NCBI RefSeq assembly: GCF_004124235.1
Contig: NZ_CP032487.1
Coordinates: 2,170,001-2,234,000, forward strand
Source: Yersinia hibernica
GTDB taxonomy: Bacteria > Pseudomonadota > Gammaproteobacteria > Enterobacterales > Enterobacteriaceae
DNA: 64,000 bases
Reading direction: 5' to 3'
Shown here piece by piece: positions 24,628 through 33,161 of the stretch. Within the stretch, counting starts at the first letter, position 1, and each line of letters starts with the position of its first letter. The notes below the pieces were generated by a model. It had not been told where the DNA came from. It did no database searches and saw only the letters and a program-made list of their open reading frames with translations. A program made the position numbers and the translations under genes.

Positions 24628-25117
24628 GCGCTGTCTGGTCGGGGTCATTCTGGCGCTGGCCGCCACCTTGCCGAACTATCAGACCCTAAAAACATCGGCC
24701 GCTGGACTAAAACTGATTGCCGATTATGAGGGGTGTCAGCTTAACGCCTACCAGTGCAGCGCCAACGTTTGGACAAACGGCATCGGTCACACGGCTGGCG
24801 TTAAGCCGGGCAGCGTTATCAGTGAGCGGCAGGTGGCGGTCAATCTGGTCGCTGATGTGCTGCGGGTTGAACGGGCTATGGCGGTGTGTATGCCGGTTGC
24901 CATGCCGCAACCAGTCTATGACGCGGTGGTATCGTTTGCCTTTAACGTCGGCACCGGTGCGGCTTGTCGCTCGACGCTAGCCTTTTATGTCAACAAGGGC
25001 GACTGGCGCAGCGCTTGCAATCAGTTGCCGCGCTGGGTGTACGTCAATGGCGTGAAAAGCAAAGGGCTGGAGCGCCGCCGTATCACCGAACAAACACACT
25101 GCCTGAGCGGGGTCTGA
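24611..25117 (+). CDS. K: Endolysin gpK, GH24 muramidase with N-terminal SAR segment
   Basis: A 168-residue muramidase. The N-terminus (about residues 5-23, with a basic KR start) is a weak hydrophobic signal-anchor-release-type segment. The active site has E40 (DYEG), C49 in the place of the usual Asp, and T55 (VWTNGIGHT), the E-C-T pattern of the P1 Lyz/R21 type. Such enzymes are exported by Sec, held inactive in the membrane, and activated when the membrane is depolarised. In P1 Lyz a cysteine is disulphide-caged. There are several other Cys here for that purpose. Confidence 0.9.
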   Translation: MNSIVKRCLVGVILALAATLPNYQTLKTSAAGLKLIADYEGCQLNAYQCSANVWTNGIGHTAGVKPGSVISERQVAVNLVADVLRVERAMAVCMPVAMPQPVYDAVVSFAFNVGTGAACRSTLAFYVNKGDWRSACNQLPRWVYVNGVKSKGLERRRITEQTHCLSGV

Positions 25118-25118
25118 T

Positions 25119-25535
25119 ATGCGCGCATTACTTCTGATATGGGTTTTGATGATGGGTTTACTAGCATGGCACGCCCATAGCCTGAAAAAAGAGTTAGACA
25201 GCGCCAAGCTGGTGATTGGCACTTTATCCGCTGGGATTGAGAGCCGGGACAACGCAATAACCCGCCTGCAAGATGAGGCCCGGCAACAGAGCGAGAATGA
25301 GCTGGCATTACGACAATCACTGAGCCATGCCAGCACCTTGTCATTGTCCCGTGAGCAGAGAATTCAAAGGTTACTCAATGAAAATAAAGCCTTGCGTGAT
25401 TGGTTTGCTACTGCTTTGCCTGCTGACGTTATCCGGCTGCACCAGCGCCCCGCGTTCGCCAGCCCCAATGATTATTTACGTTGGCTGTCCAACGGTGAGC
25501 AGTTGCCCGTTACCGGGCAGCAGTCCGGCGGTTAA
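25119..25535 (+). CDS. lysB: Inner-membrane spanin LysB (i-spanin)
   Basis: A 138-residue protein with an N-terminal membrane anchor (LLLIWVLMMGLLAWHA) and a long periplasmic coiled-coil helix (about residues 22-97). This is the i-spanin form. The lysC gene lies inside it in the +1 frame. It starts 1 bp after the K stop, so the P2 lysA gene between K and lysB is absent. Confidence 0.85.
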   Translation: MRALLLIWVLMMGLLAWHAHSLKKELDSAKLVIGTLSAGIESRDNAITRLQDEARQQSENELALRQSLSHASTLSLSREQRIQRLLNENKALRDWFATALPADVIRLHQRPAFASPNDYLRWLSNGEQLPVTGQQSGG

Positions 25536-25692
25536 CGGTGATTTAAGTGCCGATATTCGCCAGTTAGAAACTGCACTGGTGGCCTGTGGGCTGCAAGTGG
25601 AAGCCGTTAAACAGTGTCAGGAACAGCATCATGTTAAAACCCAAACTGCTACGCCAAGCCTTAACCGACAGTCTGCCGTTGTTGCAGGCTAA
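25378..25692 (+). CDS. lysC: Outer-membrane spanin LysC (o-spanin), overlapping lysB and R
   Basis: The 104-residue lipoprotein starts at ATG 25378. It has a signal (residues 1-20) with the lipobox LTLSGC (Cys21) and a Pro/Ser-rich periplasmic part. It lies in a different frame: its first 158 bp overlap lysB and its last 62 bp overlap R. The pair spans the periplasm and fuses the two membranes at the last lysis step. The nested arrangement is known in P2 for LysB/LysC. Confidence 0.85.
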   Translation: MKIKPCVIGLLLLCLLTLSGCTSAPRSPAPMIIYVGCPTVSSCPLPGSSPAVNGDLSADIRQLETALVACGLQVEAVKQCQEQHHVKTQTATPSLNRQSAVVAG

Positions 25693-26086
25693 CCCGGAAC
25701 GGCTAAAAATGTTTGTTGATGGCGGGCGCATTGTCTCAACATTGGCCCCGTCGCTCTCTTTTGAAAATCAATATACGCTGACGCTGTTTATTGAGGATTT
25801 TCCCAGTGACGTTGATTATCTGTTTGTGCCGATACTGGCATGGCTGCGGGAGCATCAACCGGACATCATGGCGACAGAAGAAAAGCGCCGCACCGGCTTT
25901 ATTCACAAGGTTGATGTGATTAGCGATGTGCTGAGTGATATCCGTATCGACCTGCAATTGACCGAACGGGCCATTGTGAAAGAGGTCGATGGTGCATTGC
26001 ATGTTAACCATGCGTTAGAGCCGACTTGGCCGGGGATGTCACCACGTCCAACAGCCATCTACTTCAACGGTGAAACAGTCAAATGA
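25631..26086 (+). CDS. R: Tail completion protein gpR
   Basis: A 151-residue protein (P2 R 155) starting MLKPKLLRQALTDSLP with ERLKMFVDGGRI and the C-terminal YFNGETVK-type end. It helps finish the tail sheath and tube top. I use ATG 25631, because an upstream ATG falls inside lysC. The stop overlaps the S start by 4 bp. Confidence 0.9.
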   Translation: MLKPKLLRQALTDSLPLLQANPERLKMFVDGGRIVSTLAPSLSFENQYTLTLFIEDFPSDVDYLFVPILAWLREHQPDIMATEEKRRTGFIHKVDVISDVLSDIRIDLQLTERAIVKEVDGALHVNHALEPTWPGMSPRPTAIYFNGETVK

Positions 26087-26532
26087 ATGAGCTGAAACCC
26101 TTTGATGATGCACTGGCCGGGCTGATTGCCAACTTAACCCCCAAGGCGCGCAAAGCGCTGGCGGTCACGGTTGCCAAGCGGTTGCGGGCCAGCCAACAGC
26201 AGCGGATTAAACGCCAGCAAGCGCCCGACGGCACCCCGTATGCTGCCCGTAAATCTCAACCATTGCGTAAACCAAAAGGTCGGATTAAAAAGGAAATGTT
26301 CGCCAAGCTGCGCACCGCGCGCTATATGAAAGCCAACAGTAACCCCAATGAGGCGGTGGTCGAGTTTGCCGGACGCGTTGAACGTATCGCGCGGGTGCAT
26401 CACTTTGGCTTGCGTGACCGTCCGAATGTACACAGTAAAGATGTGCGGTATGACGAGCGGCCGTTGCTGGGGTTTACATTACAAGACAGAGAACTTGTTG
26501 AAAATGCTGTGTTTGCTTACCTAGCTAAATAG
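26083..26532 (+). CDS. S: Tail completion protein gpS
   Basis: A 149-residue protein (P2 S 150) with the basic N-terminal core KARKALAVTVAKRLRASQQQRIKRQQAPDG, followed by FAGRVERIARVHHFGLRD. It belongs to the phage virion morphogenesis family and works with gpR on tail completion. It ends the fourth late-gene cluster, and cargo follows. Confidence 0.95.
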   Translation: MNELKPFDDALAGLIANLTPKARKALAVTVAKRLRASQQQRIKRQQAPDGTPYAARKSQPLRKPKGRIKKEMFAKLRTARYMKANSNPNEAVVEFAGRVERIARVHHFGLRDRPNVHSKDVRYDERPLLGFTLQDRELVENAVFAYLAK

Positions 26533-26616
26533 TACAACCGCTTTTTTAATGGCTGGCTTGAGTGAATGGGTATGGTTATGATGTTTATATTCGCTTTTCT
26601 CAAGGTAAGCTAATCC

Positions 26617-27105
26617 ATGGAATTAACCACATTAAACGTAACGCTCATGGGCGCTTTTGGTTCACTGGTTGGGGTTTGTGTATCAGCATTCATTAACTGG
26701 TTAATAGCAAAAAATAACCGTTCTAAATCATTAAATGAATGGAGAAGAGAAAAACTATTGACACTAATCTATGATTTTTTGGAACAATTTAAAAAAGAAA
26801 CCACCTACAATAATCAAAATGCAAAGGATTTTGATACTTCAATTATTTCCGAAATGGCCTTCAAAAACTATTTCTTATCAGATAAAAAAGCACATCAACT
26901 ATGTTTGTTTTTGAGCAAAAGTGAATCTGTAAAATTTCTAGAGAAATATAACGCTCTTAAAATAATGAAGGTTAAAGAGACAGAAAAAAATTTCTATATT
27001 TTCGTTAGTGGTAATCATTACGAATACTTCGAATCCCGCGAAAGCACTAAAGAATATACAGATGTAATTGAACTATTCGCTACTGTAATTAAAAATATGA
27101 AATAA
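26617..27105 (+). CDS. 162-aa membrane-anchored cargo protein between S and V
   Basis: An AT-rich gene, unlike its neighbours on both sides. The product begins MELTTLNVTLMGAFGSLVGVCVSAFINWLIA, a single membrane anchor, and continues as a charged helical cytoplasmic domain (DFLEQFKKETTYNNQ, FYIFVSGNHYEYF). No catalytic motif is clear. P2 has nothing here, so it is a moron insertion. Anchored proteins like this often serve superinfection exclusion or abortive infection, but that is a guess. An AAGGTAAG-type ribosome site precedes the ATG. Low GC suggests recent gain. Confidence 0.6.
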   Translation: MELTTLNVTLMGAFGSLVGVCVSAFINWLIAKNNRSKSLNEWRREKLLTLIYDFLEQFKKETTYNNQNAKDFDTSIISEMAFKNYFLSDKKAHQLCLFLSKSESVKFLEKYNALKIMKVKETEKNFYIFVSGNHYEYFESRESTKEYTDVIELFATVIKNMK

Positions 27106-27233
27106 CTGTAAGCGACTGCTACTCACTATAAACCGACAATCAGATCTAACAACCAAATAGTCTTCTCGTTGTGCCATCCCCGAACAAACCTGCATAAATT
27201 GCCGCCTGACCCGTTGGGCGGCATTCTTTCTGT

Positions 27234-27875
27234 ATGAACACACAAACCCAACTCACTGAAATTCTGCGCCTGCTGCGCAACCTTATCCGCATTGGTACGG
27301 TGGCCGAGGTCGATCTCGACCAAGCCCTGTGCCGTGTAGCGACGGGCGACAATACCACCGGCTGGTTAAACTGGCTGACGCTGCGCGCCGGTCAATCGCG
27401 ATCATGGTGGGCACCGTCCGAGGGTGAGCAAGTATTGATATTGTCCCTTGGCGGTGAACTCGATACCGCCTTTGTGCTGCCGGGTATTTTCTCTGATGAC
27501 TTCCCGCCGCCGTCGGCCTCGGCAGATGGCCTGTATCTCTCATTTCCTGATGGTGCCACGCTGCACTATGAACCTGACAGCGGTGAGTTGCTGGCTGACG
27601 GCATCAAAACAGCGGTTATCAATGCCAGTGAATCGGTGAATGCTACCGCCCCCACTATCACCTGTGCCGCCTCGGTAAAAATCCTGCTGGATACCCCCGA
27701 AGTGGAATGCACCAACAACCTGACTACCGCCACGCTGAACGTAACCAAAGGCGGCCAGATGAGCGGCGATATTGAACATTCCGGCGGCCAGTTCTCATCC
27801 AATGGCGTAGTTATTGATAAACATGACCACGGCCAAGTACAGCGTGGCGGTGATTATACGGTGGGGATTAAATGA
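27234..27875 (+). CDS. V: Baseplate spike protein gpV
   Basis: A 213-residue protein (P2 V 211). It has the N-terminal OB-like domain (LIRIGTVAEVDLD, WLNWLTLRAG, GEQVLILSLGGEL), a beta-helix middle and the C-terminal DKHDHGQVQRGGDY, the His-Asp-His iron-binding apex of the central spike. It pierces the outer membrane. The upstream TTGTGCCATCCCCGAACAA (about 27169) looks like an Ogr box with spacing off by one base. It opens the V-W-J-I operon. Confidence 0.95.
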   Translation: MNTQTQLTEILRLLRNLIRIGTVAEVDLDQALCRVATGDNTTGWLNWLTLRAGQSRSWWAPSEGEQVLILSLGGELDTAFVLPGIFSDDFPPPSASADGLYLSFPDGATLHYEPDSGELLADGIKTAVINASESVNATAPTITCAASVKILLDTPEVECTNNLTTATLNVTKGGQMSGDIEHSGGQFSSNGVVIDKHDHGQVQRGGDYTVGIK

Positions 27876-28222
27876 CCACAGCCAAATACCTCGGCATGAA
27901 CCGCAGCGCCGGGCAGACCATTACCGATGCTGACCATATCAGCCAGTCCATCGCCGATATTCTGATTACCCCAGTAGGTTCACGGGTGATGCGCCGGGCT
28001 TACGGTTCACTGTTATCTGAGCTGATTGACCAGCCACAAAATCCGGCCTTGCGACTGCAAATCATGGCCGCCAGTTACAGCGCCATTTTGCGCTGGGAGC
28101 CGAGGGTCAAGCTGACGGGCATCACTTTTGATACCACCTTTGACGGAAAGATGGTGGTCGATATCACCGGCACCCGCACCGACAGCGCGGCCCCCCTTTC
28201 TTTAACCATCCCTGTGAGCTGA
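27872..28222 (+). CDS. W: Baseplate protein gpW
   Basis: A 116-residue protein (P2 W 115) of the GPW/gp25 family. It contains GQTITDADHISQSIADILITPVGSRVMRRAYGS and DISLLQ-like end motifs. It is a wedge component of the baseplate, corresponding to T4 gp25. The ATG overlaps the V stop by 4 bp. Confidence 0.95.
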   Translation: MTTAKYLGMNRSAGQTITDADHISQSIADILITPVGSRVMRRAYGSLLSELIDQPQNPALRLQIMAASYSAILRWEPRVKLTGITFDTTFDGKMVVDITGTRTDSAAPLSLTIPVS

Positions 28223-28226
28223 ACCT

Positions 28227-29135
28227 ATGGCAACCATTGACCTGAGCCTGTTACCCGCGCCCTTTGTGGTGGAAGAACTGGACTATGAAACCCTGCTGGC
28301 CGAGCGCAAAGCCACGTTGATTTCCCTTTACCCGCAGGAGCAGCGCGCCGCCGTGGCCCGTACTCTGTCGCTGGAGTCGGAGCCGCTGGTCAAGCTGTTG
28401 CAGGAAAACGCCTACCGGGAGGTGATATTGCGCCAGCGGGTTAATGATGCTGCCCGCGCGGTGATGGTGGCGTATGCCGTCGGCAGCGATTTAGACCAGC
28501 TCGGCGCAAATAATAACGTTGAGCGGTTGGTCATTATCCCGGCTGATCCCACCGCTATTCCACCGATTGAGGCGGTAATGGAGTCAGACAGTGATTTCCG
28601 GGTGCGTATCCCGCAAGCCTTTGAGGGCTTGAGCGTCGCCGGGCCAACGGGCGCGTATGAATATCACGCCAAAAGTGCTGACGGCCGGGTGGCCGATGCC
28701 TCGGCAATCAGTCCAGCCCCGGCCTGTGTCACGGTCACGGTGTTATCGCGAGAGGGTAACGGTGAAGCCTCAAGCGAGCTGTTGGCCGTGGTGGAAGCTG
28801 CGCTGAATGATGAGAACACGCGGCCGGTGGCTGACCGGGTCACGGTGCAATCCGCCCGCATTGCAGACTATGACATTGACGCGGTGCTGTATTTGCATCC
28901 GGGGCCGGAAGCCGAACCCATCCGCGCAGCGGCTGAGAAGAAACTGACCGCTTTTGTCACTGCACAGCGCCGCCTCGGCCGCGATATTCGCCTGTCGGCA
29001 CTCTATGCCGCGCTGCATGTTGAGGGCGTCCAGCGGGTGGTGATTAATGCTCCGCTGGCTGATGTGGTGTTGGATAAAACCCAAGCGGCTTGGTGCACCG
29101 GCAGCACTATCACTGTCGGGGGTACCGATGACTGA
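28227..29135 (+). CDS. J: Baseplate protein gpJ
   Basis: A 302-residue protein, the same length as P2 J. It contains IDLSLLPAPFVVEELDYE, ARAVMVAYAVGSDLDQLGA and a C-terminal THERE-free RRLGRDIRLSALYAALHVEGVQ block. It belongs to the gp6/J wedge family that forms the baseplate ring. It starts 4 bp after W and overlaps I by 8 bp. Confidence 0.95.
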   Translation: MATIDLSLLPAPFVVEELDYETLLAERKATLISLYPQEQRAAVARTLSLESEPLVKLLQENAYREVILRQRVNDAARAVMVAYAVGSDLDQLGANNNVERLVIIPADPTAIPPIEAVMESDSDFRVRIPQAFEGLSVAGPTGAYEYHAKSADGRVADASAISPAPACVTVTVLSREGNGEASSELLAVVEAALNDENTRPVADRVTVQSARIADYDIDAVLYLHPGPEAEPIRAAAEKKLTAFVTAQRRLGRDIRLSALYAALHVEGVQRVVINAPLADVVLDKTQAAWCTGSTITVGGTDD

Positions 29136-29736
29136 CCGCTTACTGCCTGTCGGTTCCTCAGTGCTGGAAGTGGCCGCCGCGCGCGCCTGCGCTGAATTGG
29201 AGAATATCCCCGTTCCGATTCGCCAGCTCTGGAACGCCGACACTTGTCCGCTGCCATTGTTGCCCTATCTGGCGTGGGCGTGGTCAGTTGACCGCTGGGA
29301 TGAGAACTGGCCGGAAGTTACCAAGCGCGCCGTGGTGAAGTCCTCGCAATATGTCCACAAACACAAAGGCACCATAGGCGCAATTCGCCGGGTGGTGGAG
29401 CCGCTGGGCTATCTCATCAAAGTAATTGAGTGGTGGAAGACCAACGAAACCCCCGGCACTTTTCGCCTTGATGTTGGCGTGTTGGAAACCGGCATTACCG
29501 AAGAAATGTATCAAGAACTGGAGCGGCTGATAGATGACGCCAAACCATGCAGCCGCCATTTAGTCGGCCTGTCTATCAATCTTGACAGCAGTGGCCCGCT
29601 GACTATCGCCGCCGCCAGTTACGGCGGTGATGAGCTGACCGTGTACCCGTATTTACCTGAAACCATAACCGTGACCGGCGAGGATTATGCCAGCGCTGCC
29701 GTCCATATTATTGATGACCTGAGAGTGAACCCATGA
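29128..29736 (+). CDS. I: Tail protein gpI
   Basis: A 202-residue protein (P2 I 176) of the P2 gpI family. It starts MTDRLLPVGSSVLEVAAARA and includes WNADTCPLPLLPYLAWAWSVDRWDENWPE. It links the baseplate and tail fibre. The start is ATG 29128, because GGGGG lies before it and the longer frame is inside J. It overlaps H by 4 bp. Confidence 0.95.
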   Translation: MTDRLLPVGSSVLEVAAARACAELENIPVPIRQLWNADTCPLPLLPYLAWAWSVDRWDENWPEVTKRAVVKSSQYVHKHKGTIGAIRRVVEPLGYLIKVIEWWKTNETPGTFRLDVGVLETGITEEMYQELERLIDDAKPCSRHLVGLSINLDSSGPLTIAAASYGGDELTVYPYLPETITVTGEDYASAAVHIIDDLRVNP

Positions 29737-31019
29737 CAGCGAAATTCTTTGCTTTACTGACCAACATCGGCGCGGCCAAGCTGGCGAATGCCACCGCACT
29801 CGGCACCCGCTTAGAGATTACCCACATGGCAGTCGGAGATGGTGGCGGAACCCTGCCAACGCCGAACCCGGCACAAATTAAACTGGTGAATGAGCAGCGC
29901 CGCTCCGCCCTTAACATGCTGACCATTGACCCCATTAATACCAGTCAGATTATTGCGGAGCAGGTTATCCCTGAAACCGAGGGTGGGTGGTGGATTCGGG
30001 AAATTGGATTGCTGGATAAAGACGGTGATTTGGTTGCCATTGCTAACTGTGCCGAAACCTATAAACCACAACTGCAAGAGGGCAGCGGCCGCACCCAAAC
30101 CATTCGGGTGATTTTAATTGTTAGCAGCACCGCTGCTGTCACGTTGAAAATCGACCCGTCAGTGGTGCTGGCAACGCGTAAGTATGTGGATGACAAGGTG
30201 ATTGAGGTTAAGCAATACGCCGATAACTTACTGGCTGAACACATTAAAGCAATCAATCCCCACAGCCAGTATTTACAGGTCGCTCGTCTCTTTTCTGAAA
30301 TTAAAGCTATGGGGCCGGAATCAGTTGCCCTTGCACTGGAACACCTTGATTTAGGTGAAGATAAGTTTCATGGTCGATTGCTTAGAGTGTCAAAATTTTC
30401 TGAGTCAGCAGTCTATAAAAAACCATTAGCTAAACGTATTAAGGTGACCGTCGTTGGTGGCGGAGGCGGCGCGGGTGGCACACCATCAACCGGAGCAAAC
30501 CAAGTTTCCATGGGGTCTGGTGGGGGAAGTGGCGGCACCTCGATTTCATTCTTTGATGTCGATGACCTCACATATCCCATTGAGTTGACAGTGGGTAAAG
30601 GTGGAATGGGGGGCGTGGGTAGTGTGGAGCCAACCAGTGGAACAAGTAGCAGTTTTGGTAATTATATGTCCAGCGAAAATGGATCACGCGCGGCATCAGG
30701 TATTGCCTTTGAAGTTGGCAGCCCTTTATTAATGTCTAATGGTGGCGGCGGTATAGGTATCGGAGGGAATCATTTAAACATTCGAGGAGGGGCAGGAACA
30801 CCGGCTATATCTATCGGCGCAGGTTATGAAAGCGGTGCTGGCGGGCATTCTTCACTTTCTGCGGGCGGAAACCCTATATCTGCCGGGGGGAGTGCCATCC
30901 CCGGTGAACACGGCTTATTGGGTTCTGGTGGTAGTGGCGCTTATGCGCCCAGATCCAGCGGAATACTTTTAGGGGGAAATGGCGGTGATGGCATAATTAT
31001 TATTGAGGAATACGCATGA
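29733..31019 (+). CDS. H: Tail fibre gpH with glycine-rich adhesin tip
   Basis: The first 150 residues are the P2 H/phage-tail-collar-type baseplate-attachment domain (KFFALLTNIGAAKLANA, RLEITHMAVGDGGG, WWIREIGLLDKDGDL). The middle (about 170-215) is helical. The C-terminal 200 residues are strikingly Gly-rich (VTVVGGGGGAGG, GSGGGSGGTS, GGNGGDGIIIIEEYA). The Gly-rich ending with IIIEEY is typical of phage adhesins whose tip is a stack of polyglycine helices. At 428 residues the fibre is shorter than P2 H (669), so host range should differ. No gpG chaperone follows. Confidence 0.9.
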   Translation: MTAKFFALLTNIGAAKLANATALGTRLEITHMAVGDGGGTLPTPNPAQIKLVNEQRRSALNMLTIDPINTSQIIAEQVIPETEGGWWIREIGLLDKDGDLVAIANCAETYKPQLQEGSGRTQTIRVILIVSSTAAVTLKIDPSVVLATRKYVDDKVIEVKQYADNLLAEHIKAINPHSQYLQVARLFSEIKAMGPESVALALEHLDLGEDKFHGRLLRVSKFSESAVYKKPLAKRIKVTVVGGGGGAGGTPSTGANQVSMGSGGGSGGTSISFFDVDDLTYPIELTVGKGGMGGVGSVEPTSGTSSSFGNYMSSENGSRAASGIAFEVGSPLLMSNGGGGIGIGGNHLNIRGGAGTPAISIGAGYESGAGGHSSLSAGGNPISAGGSAIPGEHGLLGSGGSGAYAPRSSGILLGGNGGDGIIIIEEYA

Positions 31020-31216
31020 AAAAATATATCCGCGTAAACAGTTTAGGTGTCTGTTCCGAGCGACTCGAAACCGACAAAGATATTTCACTGTTATTCCATC
31101 CCGCTATGCGGTGGATAGATATAACTAAATTGAAAAATCCGCCAGATATAGACTGGTTCTATGATGGCGAATCATTTACTCCACCAGAAGATAAAGATAA
31201 ATACGTAACGCAATAG
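31016..31216 (+). CDS. Small fibre-associated protein
   Basis: A 66-residue protein whose ATG overlaps the H stop. The end reads PPDIDWFYDGESFTPPED, a motif common in short proteins encoded after Gly-rich fibre genes. It may be a fibre-assembly or capping factor in place of gpG. This is inferred from position and the WxYDG.xFTPP pattern. Confidence 0.65.
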   Translation: MKKYIRVNSLGVCSERLETDKDISLLFHPAMRWIDITKLKNPPDIDWFYDGESFTPPEDKDKYVTQ

Positions 31217-31317
31217 AATTCAATCTTTGAGCATTAGGTGAATATAAGTTGAGAGGCGGTCTATTGGGCCGCCATTCTTCTGTGTCATTCAATATATCTA
31301 ATCAGTGACGTTTTCTG

Positions 31318-31337
31318 TTGTACCAGCCACCACACAT
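31318..31337 (+). promoter_or_regulatory. Ogr/Delta activator box of the FI promoter
   Basis: TTGTACCAGCCACCACACAT contains TGT (31319-31321), N12 and ACA (31334-31336), the late-activator site. It lies about 75-90 bp before gene FI in a 192-bp gap. P2 has a late promoter at the same place. Confidence 0.7.
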
Positions 31338-31408
31338 CCCCTATCAGATGCCCCTCGCACAGTAAGCCGTCACCATACTCTCACCCTCAACCAACAGAGA
31401 GTTAATCC

Positions 31409-32578
31409 ATGAGTGATTATCACCACGGCGCGCGTGTCCTCGAAATCAACGACGGCACCCGTGTTATTTCCACTGTATCCACCGCCATTGTCGGCATGGT
31501 CTGCACCAGCGAGGATGCCGACGCGGCAGCGTTCCCCCTCAACACCCCGGTACTGATTACCAACGTACTGGCAGCCGCCGGTAAAGCCGGTAAAAAAGGC
31601 ACACTGGCCGCGTCATTGCTGGCGATTGCGGAACAGGCCCGCCCGGTCACCATTGTGGTGCGTGTAGCGACCGGTAAAGATGAAGCTGAAACCACGTCTA
31701 ATATTATCGGCGGCGCAGACGAGAATGGCCGCTATACCGGCATGAAAGCGTTGTTAGATGCGCAATCTGTCACCGGTGTGCGCCCGCGCATTCTCGGTGT
31801 GCCGGGGCTGGATAATCTGGCGGTATCAACGGCACTGGCGGATATTTGCCAAAAATTGCGCGCCTTTGGCTATATCAGTGCCTATGACTGCAAGACCATT
31901 TCCGAAGCGATGTTATACCGCGACAATTTCAGCCAGCGTGAGCTGATGTTGATTTGGCCGGACTTCCTGAGCTGGAACACTACTGCCAACAGCACCGACA
32001 TTGCCTATGCCACCGCCCGTGCCCTCGGCCTGCGCGCCAAGATTGACCAAGAGACTGGCTGGCACAAAACTCTGTCTAACGTCGGGGTGAATGGCGTCAC
32101 CGGTATCAGTGCCAGCGTCTATTGGGATTTGCAGACCGTCGGCACCGATGCTGACCTGCTTAACCAAGCCTGCGTAACCACGCTAATCCGCAAAGATGGC
32201 TTCAAGTTTTGGGGTTCGCGCACCTGCTCTGATGACCCGCTATTTGCTTTCGAAAACTACACCCGCACCGCGCAAATTCTGGCTGACACCATGGCCGAGG
32301 CGCAGTTGTGGGCCATTGACCGCCCAATGCACCCCACACTGGTACGCGACATAATTGGCAGCATCAACGCCAAATTCCGCGAAATGAAATCCGCCGGGCT
32401 GATTATTGACGGGACGTGCTGGTATGACGACAGCGCCAACGATAAAGACACCCTGAAAGCGGGCAAGCTGTTTATCGATTACGACTACACCCCAGTGCCA
32501 CCACTGGAAGACCTCACCCTGCGCCAGCGTATCACCGACAGCTATCTGGTGAACTTTGCCGCCGCCGTCAACAGCTAA
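31409..32578 (+). CDS. FI: Tail sheath protein gpFI
   Basis: A 389-residue protein (P2 FI 396). It starts [20 protein letters not shown] and contains [58 protein letters not shown]-type text and [16 protein letters not shown] at the end. The contractile sheath contracts on infection. A remnant of a related gene is at 49750-49909. Confidence 0.95.
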   Translation: [389 protein letters not shown]

Positions 32579-32591
32579 GGAAACCTGACTT

Positions 32592-33107
32592 ATGGCACTG
32601 CCACGTAAGCTGAAATTAATGAACGTTTTTAACGATGGCCGGGATTACATGGGGATCGTGTCCGCCATTACCCTGCCAAAACTGACCCGCAAGCTGGAGA
32701 ACTACCGGGGCGCAGGGATGAACGGTGTTGCGCCAATTGATTTAGGTCTGGATGACGATGCGCTCACCATGGAATGGTCAATGGGCGGCCTTGACGAGTT
32801 TGTGTTGCAGCAATGGGGTGCGCCAAAAGTTGATGCGGTGCCGCTGCGTTTTTCCGGCGCTTATCAACGCGACGATACCGGCGAAGTCATAGCGGTCGAT
32901 GTCGAAGTGCGTGGCCGTCATAAAGAAATTGACGGCGGCGAGTCCAAGCAAGGGGAAGACACCGAAACCAAAGTGTCCACCCAATGCACCTACTACAAAC
33001 TGACCATTGACGGCAAAGAAGTGATCGAGATTGACGTGGTTAACCTGATTGAACGGGTTAACGGTGTTGACCTGCTGGAAGCCCAACGCAAGGCCATTGG
33101 CCGCTAA
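32592..33107 (+). CDS. FII: Tail tube protein gpFII
   Basis: A 171-residue protein (P2 FII 172). Contains ALPRKLKLMNVFNDGRDYMG and YYKLTIDGKEVIEIDVVN. It polymerises into the tail tube inside the sheath. It is next after FI, as in P2. Confidence 0.95.
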   Translation: MALPRKLKLMNVFNDGRDYMGIVSAITLPKLTRKLENYRGAGMNGVAPIDLGLDDDALTMEWSMGGLDEFVLQQWGAPKVDAVPLRFSGAYQRDDTGEVIAVDVEVRGRHKEIDGGESKQGEDTETKVSTQCTYYKLTIDGKEVIEIDVVNLIERVNGVDLLEAQRKAIGR

Positions 33108-33161
33108 CCCTGACGGCCAGCGTGAACCCGCTGGCCCTCCCTGACTGAATTGGAAAAAACC

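Noticed and set aside
29047..29127. Longer start for gpI
   Set aside because: The extra 27 codons are inside J in another frame; GGGGG before ATG 29128 fits better.
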